Below, one piece after another: positions 45,686 through 52,921 of a stretch of DNA of 52,921 nucleotides. The translations under genes and the position numbers were made by a program. The stretch comes from Microthrixaceae bacterium. GTDB taxonomy: Bacteria; Actinomycetota; Acidimicrobiia; Acidimicrobiales; Microtrichaceae. The notes under the pieces are model-generated. The model had not been told where the DNA came from and ran no database searches. It worked only from the letters and a program-made list of their open reading frames with translations. The stretch lies in assembly GCA_019694615.1 (NCBI GenBank), contig JAIBBP010000202.1, forward strand, positions 1 through 52,921, in the 5' to 3' direction. Numbering within the stretch: position 1 is the stretch's first letter; each line of letters begins with the position of its first letter.

Positions 45686-48057
45686 CAGGAACCCCCTGCG
45701 ATCGAGCGGGCGAGGTCGGACTCGTGCAGTCCGAGCATACGGTCCGCCTCCATCACATCGCTCTTGGTGATCGGCCGGTCGACTCCGAGGAGATCGGGGG
45801 ACGGTTCGACGGGAGCGTCGCTCGGGAGAGCGCCGTGAACAGCAGTTGCGGCGCCGGAGATGACCGCCGTTGCGAGGAACATCATCATCACCCGAACACC
45901 GGTCGACTCGATCGCGGTTCCCCAGTCGATCGCTCCCACGGCGACGAGCCCGACGACCAGAACCACCCCCGCCGGAAGTGCGCGACGGCCAGGGAGCGGC
46001 GAGATGAGAATCGGCAGTAGCGGGAGGATCGCGAAGAGCAGCACGATCATCGTCGCGACGAACGTCCAGTTGCCGATGGTGTCCGACTTAGCCAGGACCC
46101 ACAGCGCCACCACGCCGAACACGCTGAGCCCGGTCGCTTCCTTGGATTCGCCAACGGCGCGGTACGCGTCACCGATCTGGCCAACCGCACCACTCGGGTT
46201 GCGTCCGAGGCTGATGCCCATGAACCCGGGGAGGACCTTCACCAGATCGGTTACCGCGACCTGCACGAACCGGAAAATGCCGATCGTGTTGTCACGGAAC
46301 AGCGCGGGGATCAGCCCCTGCACCGTGCCGAGCAGGAACCCGCCGAACAGGGCACCGCCGATCGCCCCGATACCACCGACCACCGCGAGCGTGGTGAGCG
46401 ACATCGAAGCGAGGAGGTCGTAATCGGTGGTCGGCATCGACCGGTTCGCCAGCGCCCCCGCCAGACCGGCGATCGACGCCGACAGCGCGAACACGCCGAT
46501 CTTGGTGCGAGTGAGATCGAGACCGAGCGTCGCACAAGCCACCGGGCTGTCCTTCATGGCGATCAGGCGCCGACCCCACGACCCGTTGCGCATCCACACC
46601 ACGAACATTCCGAGGAGCGCGAACGAGACGGCGAGGAGCAACGCCTGTTGCTGGTTGGTTCGCGGGACGAACACCCCCAGGTCGAGCGGGGGAACCGCGA
46701 TCGTTCCGCCCGACACCAGCTTCGGCTGGGAGAACACCACCTTCGACATCATCAGCGAGAACGCAGCGGTGGCGAGAGCGAGATAGATGCCGGACAGACG
46801 CAGCGCCGGGAGCGCAACGAGCGCACCGACCACGGCGCACACCGCGAGGGCGACGATCACCGCCCCCGGCGTGCTGCCGTCCTTGCCGATCTGCGCCATG
46901 ACGATCGCACCGATCCCGACGAACGTCATCGGTGCCAGCGAGATCTGCCCGGCATAGCCGGTGAGGGGAACGAGGGAGAGCGCAACGAGGGCAAAGAAGA
47001 GGCCGGTGACCAGCGGGCCGCGCTCGGCATCGAGTTCGATGAGCTCGGTGATACCCCAGACCGACCCTACGAGGACGACAGCGCCGATCACGGCGGTGCG
47101 CATCGTCGGTACCCGCCACGTCTCGCGAACGCGCTGAACTCCACCCGCACGAAGCCGGGCCTGCGGCTGGGCCACCATGACAGCGAACAGCATGATCGCG
47201 GGCAGCGCGAATTTGACGCCGTCGACGGAGTAGCCGCCGATCTTCACGGTGGAGTCGAGGTAGCTGCCCGCGTAGGCCTCGCCGAGGCCGAGGACCAACG
47301 CTCCGAGGAAGGTGAGCGGCAGGCTCTTCAGCTTGCCGACGACCGCAGCCGCGTAGCAGTTGATGACGACCAGCGTCATCGTGATGGCGTCGACGTTGGA
47401 GAACGGTGCGTTGAGAACCCCGGCGAGGGCGGCGAGCGACGCTCCCATCGCCCACGACAACATGGAGATCCGCGCCGGCCGAGCGCCGTTCAGCCGCACC
47501 AGGTTGCGATCGTCGACGACAGCGCGCATGGCGATGCCGGCGCGGGATTTGTAGAGCACGACACGGAGGACCAGGGCGACGATGATCGCCGCGACCAGAA
47601 TGACGATGCGGTCGTACGGAACGCGAACGTCACCGATGGTGATCCGATCGTCGACCTCTGGGAACAAGCGGGGAATCGCTCGGGTGATGTTCCCCGGCCA
47701 GATCCACTGCGACATTCCCACGAGGGCGAGCAACAAGCTGACCGTCACGACGATCTTGACGACTTCGGTCGCCCCTTCGAGTCCTCGAATGATGACCCGC
47801 TCCAGGAGCGCACCGAAGATCGGGGCAGCGACGAAGATCACGAAGATCAGCGACAGCCAGACCGGCCAGCCCCACCCACCGGAGACGGTGGGGGCGCTGA
47901 CCTGCCAGTAGAGAAACGCCGCGATCATCCCGACCGCGCCGTGGGCGAAGTTGAAGATGCCCGACGTCGTGTACGTCACGACGAGCCCGCTGGCGGCGAT
48001 GGCATACACCGCCGCCAGCGCGATGCCGACGACTGTGAAGTTCAGAAACGACTGCAC
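45685..48057 (-). CDS. Fused LivH-LivM permease of the ABC transporter
   Basis: A 790-aa protein carrying both permease subunits. The N-terminal half is LivH-like (VYAIAASGLVVTYTTSGIFN, FAHGAVGMIAAFLYW). The C-terminal half is LivM-like (LVPLTGYAGQISLAPMTFVG, LRLSGIYLALATAAFSLMMS). Near-residue 640 onwards extra helices and a ~45-residue polar tail (PITKSDVMEADRMLGLHESD) exceed the usual LivM. About 16-18 membrane segments. Fused forms are known in actinobacteria. livG follows with 1-nt overlap, livJ precedes by 27 bp. Confidence 0.9.
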   Translation of the reverse strand: MQSFLNFTVVGIALAAVYAIAASGLVVTYTTSGIFNFAHGAVGMIAAFLYWQVSAPTVSGGWGWPVWLSLIFVIFVAAPIFGALLERVIIRGLEGATEVVKIVVTVSLLLALVGMSQWIWPGNITRAIPRLFPEVDDRITIGDVRVPYDRIVILVAAIIVALVLRVVLYKSRAGIAMRAVVDDRNLVRLNGARPARISMLSWAMGASLAALAGVLNAPFSNVDAITMTLVVINCYAAAVVGKLKSLPLTFLGALVLGLGEAYAGSYLDSTVKIGGYSVDGVKFALPAIMLFAVMVAQPQARLRAGGVQRVRETWRVPTMRTAVIGAVVLVGSVWGITELIELDAERGPLVTGLFFALVALSLVPLTGYAGQISLAPMTFVGIGAIVMAQIGKDGSTPGAVIVALAVCAVVGALVALPALRLSGIYLALATAAFSLMMSKVVFSQPKLVSGGTIAVPPLDLGVFVPRTNQQQALLLAVSFALLGMFVVWMRNGSWGRRLIAMKDSPVACATLGLDLTRTKIGVFALSASIAGLAGALANRSMPTTDYDLLASMSLTTLAVVGGIGAIGGALFGGFLLGTVQGLIPALFRDNTIGIFRFVQVAVTDLVKVLPGFMGISLGRNPSGAVGQIGDAYRAVGESKEATGLSVFGVVALWVLAKSDTIGNWTFVATMIVLLFAILPLLPILISPLPGRRALPAGVVLVVGLVAVGAIDWGTAIESTGVRVMMMFLATAVISGAATAVHGALPSDAPVEPSPDLLGVDRPITKSDVMEADRMLGLHESDLARSIAGGS

Positions 48058-48084
48058 CGTTGATCGGGTCCCGCCACTCGGCGA

Positions 48085-49506
48085 TCAGCCGAGAATCGAC
48101 GACTCGCGATTGCCAGTGCCGAACTCGCCGGTCAGCTTGACCGTTGGCGAGCAGTAGAAGCCCTCGCCGTTGTCCTCGTCGGAACCCAGCTCGGGGAACA
48201 GGCGCTCGTACTGGCCACCCTTGACGGTCACCAACATCGCGCAGTCAGGGGCAGCGTTCGCTCCGGGGTCAGACACCGCGTGCAACCCGCCTGCGTCCCA
48301 CTCGTGGGTGTCGAGCCCGGCCTGCAACACACACGCACGGGAGATCTCTCCCTCATCGGCGCACTTCTTGGCTGCGGTGGCGAACAGCAGCGCGGATGAG
48401 AACGACTGCACGGCGAGACCGGCACGGGTCCAGTCCGGGACGGTGTCGTCGAGAACCTTGACCAGCTGTCCTGTCGCCGGCCACTTGTCAGCCTCCTCGA
48501 AGGGGTGCGCGGCGATGCGAATGACGATTCCCTCCACTGCGGCCGGGCCCGATGCCTCCAACAGGCGCTCGTCGTACTGGTTCGCGTCGGCGCTGATGAC
48601 GCCCTCGAATCCCTGGTCACGGAGTGCCTGGGAGAACTTCGACATGTTCGGCGGTTCACCGACGAAGCTGATCGCCTGGATGTCCTTGTCGATCACCTGT
48701 TGTGCGACGACCGCCCAATCCTGACTGATGATGTCGTAGGAGATCTCCTGGAACCCTTCGTACCCGTCGAGCTGCTTCGCGACGCCGACGATCTGGTCCT
48801 TGTTCTGGACGAGCGACGGGAGGTTGCCGAACACGACGCCAAACTTCTTGACCTCGTCGGGATACAGCTCAGCGATTGCTTTCATTGCGCTGGCCGGCTT
48901 GTCGTAGGCGGGGTTCGGTAGCGCCTGAACCTGGTCGGTGCCCTCGGAGAAGTCCGTCGAGACGGCGAAGCCGGGGAAGGCGATCATCTTGCACTTGTGG
49001 AAATCGGATCCGTCGCGGCCGGAGAAGATGAAGTTGTCCTGGGCCCAGCCTCCACCGACGATGGCGAACACGCCGGTGCACGCCTTGGTCATCGCATCCT
49101 CGACCTTGATGACCTCGCCGTTGAGATCCACCGCTTCGAGCAGCAGACCGTTGATACCGCCCTGCTCGTTACACCAGTTGACGAACGCGTTGGCGCCGTC
49201 CCACAGCTCCTTGAGAAGTCCGGGACGAAGGCCTTCGCGGTCGTTGCCGACGCCGATGTACAGCTTGTCGGTCCCCGCTCCGGCCTCGTCCGCCTTGATG
49301 GTTGCCGTGGTGTCGCCCTTTCCGCAGGGCGAGTCGAGCGTTCCGAACTTCGCTGTCGACCCCTCCGCGGCAGTGGTGCCGTCCGTGGTGGCCTCGGTGG
49401 TCTTTGTCGCCTGGTCCTTCTCCGCGGCTTCGTCGGCGCCTTTCGCACCGCACGCCGAGGCGACCAGCACCGCGACAATGAGACAACCAATAACCCGACG
49501 CTTCAT
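48085..49506 (-). CDS. Substrate-binding lipoprotein of the branched-chain amino acid type ABC transporter
   Basis: A 473-aa protein. A signal peptide with lipobox VASAC (Cys19) is followed by a Thr/Ala-rich linker and the type I periplasmic-binding fold (YIGVGNDREGLRPGLLKELW, FVNWCNEQGGING, VFAIVGGGWAQDN). The ligand is not readable. ATG 49506 is preceded by GGGGGAG at 5 nt. First gene of the liv operon, divergent from the amidohydrolase; the shared 135-bp region holds operator-like palindromes. Co-location suggests uptake of a substrate processed by the amidohydrolase (inference). Confidence 0.88.
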   Translation of the reverse strand: MKRRVIGCLIVAVLVASACGAKGADEAAEKDQATKTTEATTDGTTAAEGSTAKFGTLDSPCGKGDTTATIKADEAGAGTDKLYIGVGNDREGLRPGLLKELWDGANAFVNWCNEQGGINGLLLEAVDLNGEVIKVEDAMTKACTGVFAIVGGGWAQDNFIFSGRDGSDFHKCKMIAFPGFAVSTDFSEGTDQVQALPNPAYDKPASAMKAIAELYPDEVKKFGVVFGNLPSLVQNKDQIVGVAKQLDGYEGFQEISYDIISQDWAVVAQQVIDKDIQAISFVGEPPNMSKFSQALRDQGFEGVISADANQYDERLLEASGPAAVEGIVIRIAAHPFEEADKWPATGQLVKVLDDTVPDWTRAGLAVQSFSSALLFATAAKKCADEGEISRACVLQAGLDTHEWDAGGLHAVSDPGANAAPDCAMLVTVKGGQYERLFPELGSDEDNGEGFYCSPTVKLTGEFGTGNRESSILG

Positions 49507-49544
49507 TCGCACTCCCCCTGGATCAAGTGGCGGCAATCCAAACA

Positions 49545-49558
49545 CGTCACGCGTGACG
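49545..49558. promoter_or_regulatory. 14-bp perfect palindrome upstream of livJ
   Basis: CGTCACGCGTGACG, self-complementary, 39 bp before the livJ start. Possible regulator site. Confidence 0.4.
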
Positions 49559-49575
49559 ACGCAAGCGCTTCCGGT

Positions 49576-49581
49576 CTAGTT
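49576..49581 (+). promoter_or_regulatory. Candidate -10 box of the amidohydrolase gene
   Basis: TAGTTT, its last two bases within the palindrome at 49580, so the predicted start site falls inside the palindrome. GAGG lies 9 nt before ATG 49642. Confidence 0.35.
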
Positions 49582-49600
49582 TCTGACGACCCGTCAGAAA
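49580..49600. promoter_or_regulatory. TetR-type operator-like palindrome between livJ and the amidohydrolase
   Basis: TTTCTGACG-ACC-CGTCAGAAA: 9-bp perfect arms with a 3-bp centre. Size and symmetry fit TetR-family operators. Overlaps the predicted amidohydrolase promoter and lies upstream of livJ; a bound repressor could control both. No regulator gene is next to it. Confidence 0.55.
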
Positions 49601-49641
49601 CGAGACGGGCCTTAGCACGACCACCCAAGTGAGGACCGGAC

Positions 49642-51387
49642 ATGTTCGAGCTCGTGATCCAGGACGCCACCATCGTCGACGGCACCGGCGCGCCACGCAG
49701 GAATGGCACCGTGGCCGTGAACGACGGCCGCATCGCCGGGGTGTTCGACGACGCCACCCCCCTCCCCGCCGACGCGATCGGTGATTCGACCAGGGTCATC
49801 GACGCCACCGGCCTCGTGTTGACGCCCGGCTTCATCGACCCGCACACCCACTACGACGCCCAACTCATGTGGGACCCTGCAGCCTCCCCGTCGAACCTGC
49901 ACGGCGTCACCACCATCATCGCCGGCAACTGCGGCTTCACCCTCGCGCCCCTCGCCGCCGGCGACGCCGACTACACCCGCAGGATGATGGCAAAGGTCGA
50001 AGGCATGCCCCTCGCGGCGTTGGAGCAGGGCGTCGACTGGTCGTGGGACAGCTTCGCCGAGTACCTCGACCGCCTCGACGGAAACATCGGGGTCAACGCC
50101 GGCTTTCTCGTCGGCCACTGCGCCCTTCGCCGGCGGGTGATGGGCGCCGACGCCGTCGGCAACGAGGCGACGCCCGAACAGCTCGACGCCATGAAGGCGC
50201 TGCTCGCCGAGTCGATCGAAGCCGGCGGCCTCGGCTTCTCCACGACGCTCGCCCGCACCCACTCCGACGGCGACGGCCAACCGGTCGCGTCCCGGTGGGC
50301 GTCGAGGGACGAACTGCTGGCGTTTGCCGAGGTTGTTTCACAGCACGAAGGCACGACGCTCGAGTACGCATCGGACGGCTGCCTCGACGGCTTTCAGCCG
50401 AGCGATGTCCAGTTCATGATCGACTTCTCCAAGACGGGCAACCGGCCGCTGAACTGGAACGTGCTCACGATCGACAGCAACGAACCCGACCGCTACCGCA
50501 CCCAGCTCGAGGCCATGGACGAGTGCCGCGAGGCCGGTGCCAAAGTGGTCGCACTGACCATGCCGATCCTCGTGGGCATGAACATGAGCTTCCTCACCTA
50601 CTGCGCGCTCAACATGATGCCCGACTGGGGCCCGATCCTCGGTCTGCCGGTCGACGAGCGGATGGCGAAGCTTCGCGATCCCGAAGTTCGCCGCTTCATG
50701 GAGGAGCGAGCAGCATCCCCCGAGGCCGGAGTGTTCTCGCGCCTCGCCGGATGGCACCTCTACATCATCGGTCAGACGTACTCCGAGGCCAACGAAGGGC
50801 TCCGCGGACGTTCGGTCGCGTCGATCGCCGAGGAGCGCGGGACGACACCGTTCGACACGCTGCTCGACATCGTGCTGGCCGACGACCTCCGTACCGTCCT
50901 GTGGCCCGGCCCGACCGACAACGACGACGAGTCCTGGCGCTTGCGGGCCGAAGCGTGGGAGCACCCCTCGGTTCTGATCGGCGGCTCCGACGCCGGGGCC
51001 CACCTCGACCGCATGGCCGGCCCTCCGTACACCACGCAATGGCTCGGGGACTGCCTCCGCGGCCGCAAGCTCGCGACGCTCGAACGAGCCGTGCAGCACC
51101 TCACCGAAGCGCCGGCCGAGCTGTTCGGCATCAAGGACCGCGGCCACATCGAGACCGGGTTCCACGCGGACCTCGTGCTGTTCGACCCCGACACCATCGG
51201 ATCCGGTCCGATCGAGCTGGTCAACGACCTGCCGGGCGGAACTGCTCGCCTCGTTGCCGAAGCGGTCGGCGTGAAGCGGGTCATGGTGGGCGGTGTCGAC
51301 ATCGTCGTCGACGGGGTGCCGACCGACGCGAGGCCCGGCAGAGTCCTTCGCTCCGGCACCGACACCCGCACCGTCAGCCTCAGCTGA
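49642..51387 (+). CDS. N-acyl-D-amino-acid deacylase / D-aminoacylase-type amidohydrolase
   Basis: A 581-aa amidohydrolase-superfamily protein. Composite beta-sandwich ends (FELVIQDATIVDGTGAPRRN at the start, GFHADLVLFDPDTI near the end) flank a TIM barrel. The metal motif is GFIDPHTHYDAQ, then GNCGFTLAPL with the bridging Cys, and GGSDAGAHLDRM with the catalytic Asp. Family members hydrolyse N-acyl-D-amino acids or related amides; exact substrate unknown. Divergent from the liv operon with a shared operator-like palindrome, suggesting a joint amino-acid/amide uptake role. Confidence 0.88.
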   Translation: MFELVIQDATIVDGTGAPRRNGTVAVNDGRIAGVFDDATPLPADAIGDSTRVIDATGLVLTPGFIDPHTHYDAQLMWDPAASPSNLHGVTTIIAGNCGFTLAPLAAGDADYTRRMMAKVEGMPLAALEQGVDWSWDSFAEYLDRLDGNIGVNAGFLVGHCALRRRVMGADAVGNEATPEQLDAMKALLAESIEAGGLGFSTTLARTHSDGDGQPVASRWASRDELLAFAEVVSQHEGTTLEYASDGCLDGFQPSDVQFMIDFSKTGNRPLNWNVLTIDSNEPDRYRTQLEAMDECREAGAKVVALTMPILVGMNMSFLTYCALNMMPDWGPILGLPVDERMAKLRDPEVRRFMEERAASPEAGVFSRLAGWHLYIIGQTYSEANEGLRGRSVASIAEERGTTPFDTLLDIVLADDLRTVLWPGPTDNDDESWRLRAEAWEHPSVLIGGSDAGAHLDRMAGPPYTTQWLGDCLRGRKLATLERAVQHLTEAPAELFGIKDRGHIETGFHADLVLFDPDTIGSGPIELVNDLPGGTARLVAEAVGVKRVMVGGVDIVVDGVPTDARPGRVLRSGTDTRTVSLS

Positions 51388-51414
51388 GGGCGAACGCCGA
51401 GACGGCCACCGGAC

Positions 51415-52632
51415 TCAACCGACGCGCTGCCGCCGGCCGATCTCGGGACGTGACGCGTCGGCCGGAACGGATCCAGTCGATTCGTCCGATCGCGGCACCT
51501 CCGCCGACTCCACGACACGCGTGCCGGCGTCATCGGATCCACCGCGGCGCCCCACCTTCGGGGCGAGAAACGTGAACAGCAGCAGCGCCCCGGCAGCGAC
51601 TGCGATGGGCACCATCAGCGTCGACCGACCGGTCAATGCCGGGTACAGCGCAAACGCCGACAACAACGCGGTCCAGAGCCACAAGATGACCACTGTCTGC
51701 CGGTAACCATGGCCTAGGCGAAGCAGGCGATGGTGGAGGTGGTCCTTGTCGGCAGTCGCGAGACCGGTTCGTCGCGTGGTCCTCCGCAGGATCGCGAACA
51801 CCATGTCCCCGAGGGGCACACCCAAGATGAGCAGCGGGATCACGAGCGGCGCGAAGAAGAACCAGGACTGCCCGGTGAACGAGGCATCGCTCTGCCCGCC
51901 GACCGCGATCGTCGATGAGGCCATGAGGAGCCCCACAAGCAGCGCGCCGCTGTCACCCATGAAGATCTTCGCCGGATGGAAGTTCCACACGAGGAACCCG
52001 AGGCACACACCCAGCGTGACGACAGCGATCAAGGGGCCGACGTTGCCGCGGAACAGAGCCCCCGACTGGTCGAGCTCGACGCCGTAGAGCAAGAACGCAC
52101 CCGATGCGACCGCCATCACCCCCGCGGCGAGGCCGTCGAGCCCGTCAGTGAGGTTGACGGCGTTCGCCATCACCAGCACCCACAACACCGACACCAACGC
52201 GGCGAGATCGGGGGTGAGCACGGTGAACCCGACGATCGGCAACGGCACGTTCACGATCGAGATTCCGGCGAGGGCGAGGATCGAGCCCGCCAGCACGATG
52301 CCGGCCACCTTGGCGGGAGCCGACACCTCCCGGATGTCGTCGATGACCCCGGTCAGGAAGATGACGAGCGCTGCTCCGACGACGCCGGCGATGTTCGCGG
52401 GGGACTCGAACATCGTGGCGAACTGGTCGAGCTGCCCGGCGACGGCGAGTCCGGCGAGCATGCCGAGGAACATCGCTCCCCCGCCCAACGTCGGCGTCGG
52501 CCGATCGTGCACCATGCGGTCGCTCGGGACAGCGATCGCACCCAGACGGCGTGCCAGCCACATCATCGGCGGCACCAGCGCCGCTGTCACCACGAAGGTG
52601 ACAGCGAGCACGATGGCGTACGACCGGATCAC
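51415..52632 (-). CDS. wecA: Undecaprenyl-phosphate GlcNAc-1-phosphate transferase (WecA/TagO/MraY family)
   Basis: A 405-aa protein with ~11 membrane helices. Family motifs: PTLGGGAMFLG, the Asp pair GVIDDI, NAVNLTDGLDGLAAG, FMGDSGALLVG and HLHHRLLRLGHG. The HIHH-type motif separates the WecA group from MraY. Starts cell-wall glycan synthesis at the membrane (in mycobacteria, the arabinogalactan linker). The GTG start has TAGGGT 6 nt upstream. A ~55-residue polar C-terminal tail is present. wecA-atp linkage is typical of actinobacteria, here interrupted by the liv/amidohydrolase block. Confidence 0.93.
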   Translation of the reverse strand: MIRSYAIVLAVTFVVTAALVPPMMWLARRLGAIAVPSDRMVHDRPTPTLGGGAMFLGMLAGLAVAGQLDQFATMFESPANIAGVVGAALVIFLTGVIDDIREVSAPAKVAGIVLAGSILALAGISIVNVPLPIVGFTVLTPDLAALVSVLWVLVMANAVNLTDGLDGLAAGVMAVASGAFLLYGVELDQSGALFRGNVGPLIAVVTLGVCLGFLVWNFHPAKIFMGDSGALLVGLLMASSTIAVGGQSDASFTGQSWFFFAPLVIPLLILGVPLGDMVFAILRRTTRRTGLATADKDHLHHRLLRLGHGYRQTVVILWLWTALLSAFALYPALTGRSTLMVPIAVAAGALLLFTFLAPKVGRRGGSDDAGTRVVESAEVPRSDESTGSVPADASRPEIGRRQRVG

Positions 52633-52638
52633 AGGGCC

Positions 52639-52644
52639 ACCCTA
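52639..52644 (-). promoter_or_regulatory. -10 box of wecA
   Basis: TAGGGT on the minus strand, 6 nt before GTG 52632; leaderless geometry. Confidence 0.5.
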
Positions 52645-52679
52645 TGCCTCGGTACCTGCCGGCCTCGCTCCCCCACCGC

Positions 52680-52731
52680 CGAAATGTGTCGCGAGGTGTG
52701 CGGTTTCGCGATTGCGGCGCAACACATTTCG
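52680..52731. repeat. Dispersed palindromic element, copy H (shared core with 6535-6587)
   Basis: Perfect outer arms CGAAATGTGT (52680-52689) and ACACATTTCG (52722-52731); the inside contains GCGAGG and TGCGGTTTCGCGATTGC, identical to copy G. Located 20 bp after the glyA stop and 48 bp before wecA. Confidence 0.8.
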
Positions 52732-52751
52732 AGCGTGGGACCCGATCGACT

Positions 52752-52921
52752 TCAGGTGTAGGGGGTGAACTTCGAGCAGAGGGCAGCAACCTCGGACCGG
52801 ACCGCAGCGACCTCCGCTGCGTCCTCACGATGGCGGAGAACGCGGGTGATGAGCTCGGCGATCTGGGCCATCTCGGGTTCCCTCATGCCCTGGGTGGTCA
52901 CCGACGGCGTCCCGATGCGCA
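52752..52921 (-). CDS. glyA: Serine hydroxymethyltransferase, C-terminal end (rest outside window)
   Basis: The last 55 codons plus stop, open to the right window edge. It shows the characteristic RIGTPSVTTQGMREPEM followed by IAELITRVLRHRED and a terminal FTPYT. The PLP enzyme interconverts serine and glycine with tetrahydrofolate. The catalytic Lys lies outside. Upstream of wecA on the same strand. Confidence 0.93.
   Translation of the reverse strand, partial: RIGTPSVTTQGMREPEMAQIAELITRVLRHREDAAEVAAVRSEVAALCSKFTPYT

Noticed and set aside
46648..48063. 471-codon open frame on the plus strand
   Set aside because: Antisense to the livHM permease; no recognisable domain.

Overview
The window is high-GC, densely packed bacterial chromosome. 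Gene content and order point to an actinobacterium, most likely class Acidimicrobiia (an Ilumatobacter-like lineage). This is inferred from the ligA / MetE-like / mnmA / iscS neighbourhood (compare Mycobacterium Rv3014c-Rv3025c), the RDD-SpoIIM-DUF58-MoxR-DUF4350 cluster (compare Rv3690-Rv3695), wecA near the F1Fo operon, and an Asp-type MurA. No rRNA, tRNA, CRISPR array, insertion sequence or phage gene was seen.

Layout. 1-1.2 kb: 3' part of an FdhF/YdeP-like molybdopterin oxidoreductase. 1.2-6.5 kb (-): HAD hydrolase, ligA, SRPBCC protein, thrS. 6.6-9.1 kb: DUF4112 protein (+), MetE-like protein (-) and an unknown membrane protein (+). 9.2-12.2 kb (-): mnmA and iscS, translationally coupled, and an RDD protein; iscS and mnmA together make 2-thiouridine in tRNA. 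12.2-18.5 kb: SpoIIM (+) facing DUF58, MoxR, DUF4350, DUF4129 and a polytopic membrane protein (-), with small overlaps within most of the minus-strand run: a MoxR-type ATPase system at the membrane. 18.6-23.7 kb: methyltransferase and SRPBCC protein (+); rhomboid protease, maltokinase-like pseudokinase and a secreted beta-propeller protein (-). 23.8-25.9 kb (-): enoyl-CoA hydratase, MeaB GTPase, NifU-domain protein. 26.0-27.2 kb: a frameshifted AbiEi/DUF559-type gene between two near-identical palindromes, the most mobile-looking piece here. 27.2-30.9 kb: murA (-), MFS transporter and L,D-transpeptidase lipoprotein (+). 30.9-33.1 kb (-): alpha/beta hydrolase, J-domain protein, and an acidic protein with two DUF2007-like repeats. 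33.1-34.9 kb (+): glpX, a frameshifted RDD gene and a decayed second copy of the glpX 3' end. 35.0-43.5 kb (-): complete ATP synthase operon (AtpZ-like, AtpI-like, a, c, b', b, delta, alpha, gamma, beta, epsilon) with both b' and b stalk subunits. 43.5-49.5 kb (-): branched-chain amino acid type ABC transporter (livJ, fused livHM, livG, livF, small membrane protein). 49.6-51.4 kb (+): D-aminoacylase-type amidohydrolase, divergent from livJ across an operator-like palindrome. 51.4-52.9 kb (-): wecA and the 3' end of glyA.

Three sequence-level themes go beyond gene content. First, many genes start 5-8 nt after a TANNNT -10 box, so leaderless transcripts appear common, and this rule settles several starts. 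Second, long near-perfect intergenic palindromes of at least three families lie between genes in every orientation, so they are not simply terminators. Third, short tandem duplications sit at gene ends: three 77-bp units between livG and livF, each with a Shine-Dalgarno and GTG start, and 16-bp copies of the murA 3' end.
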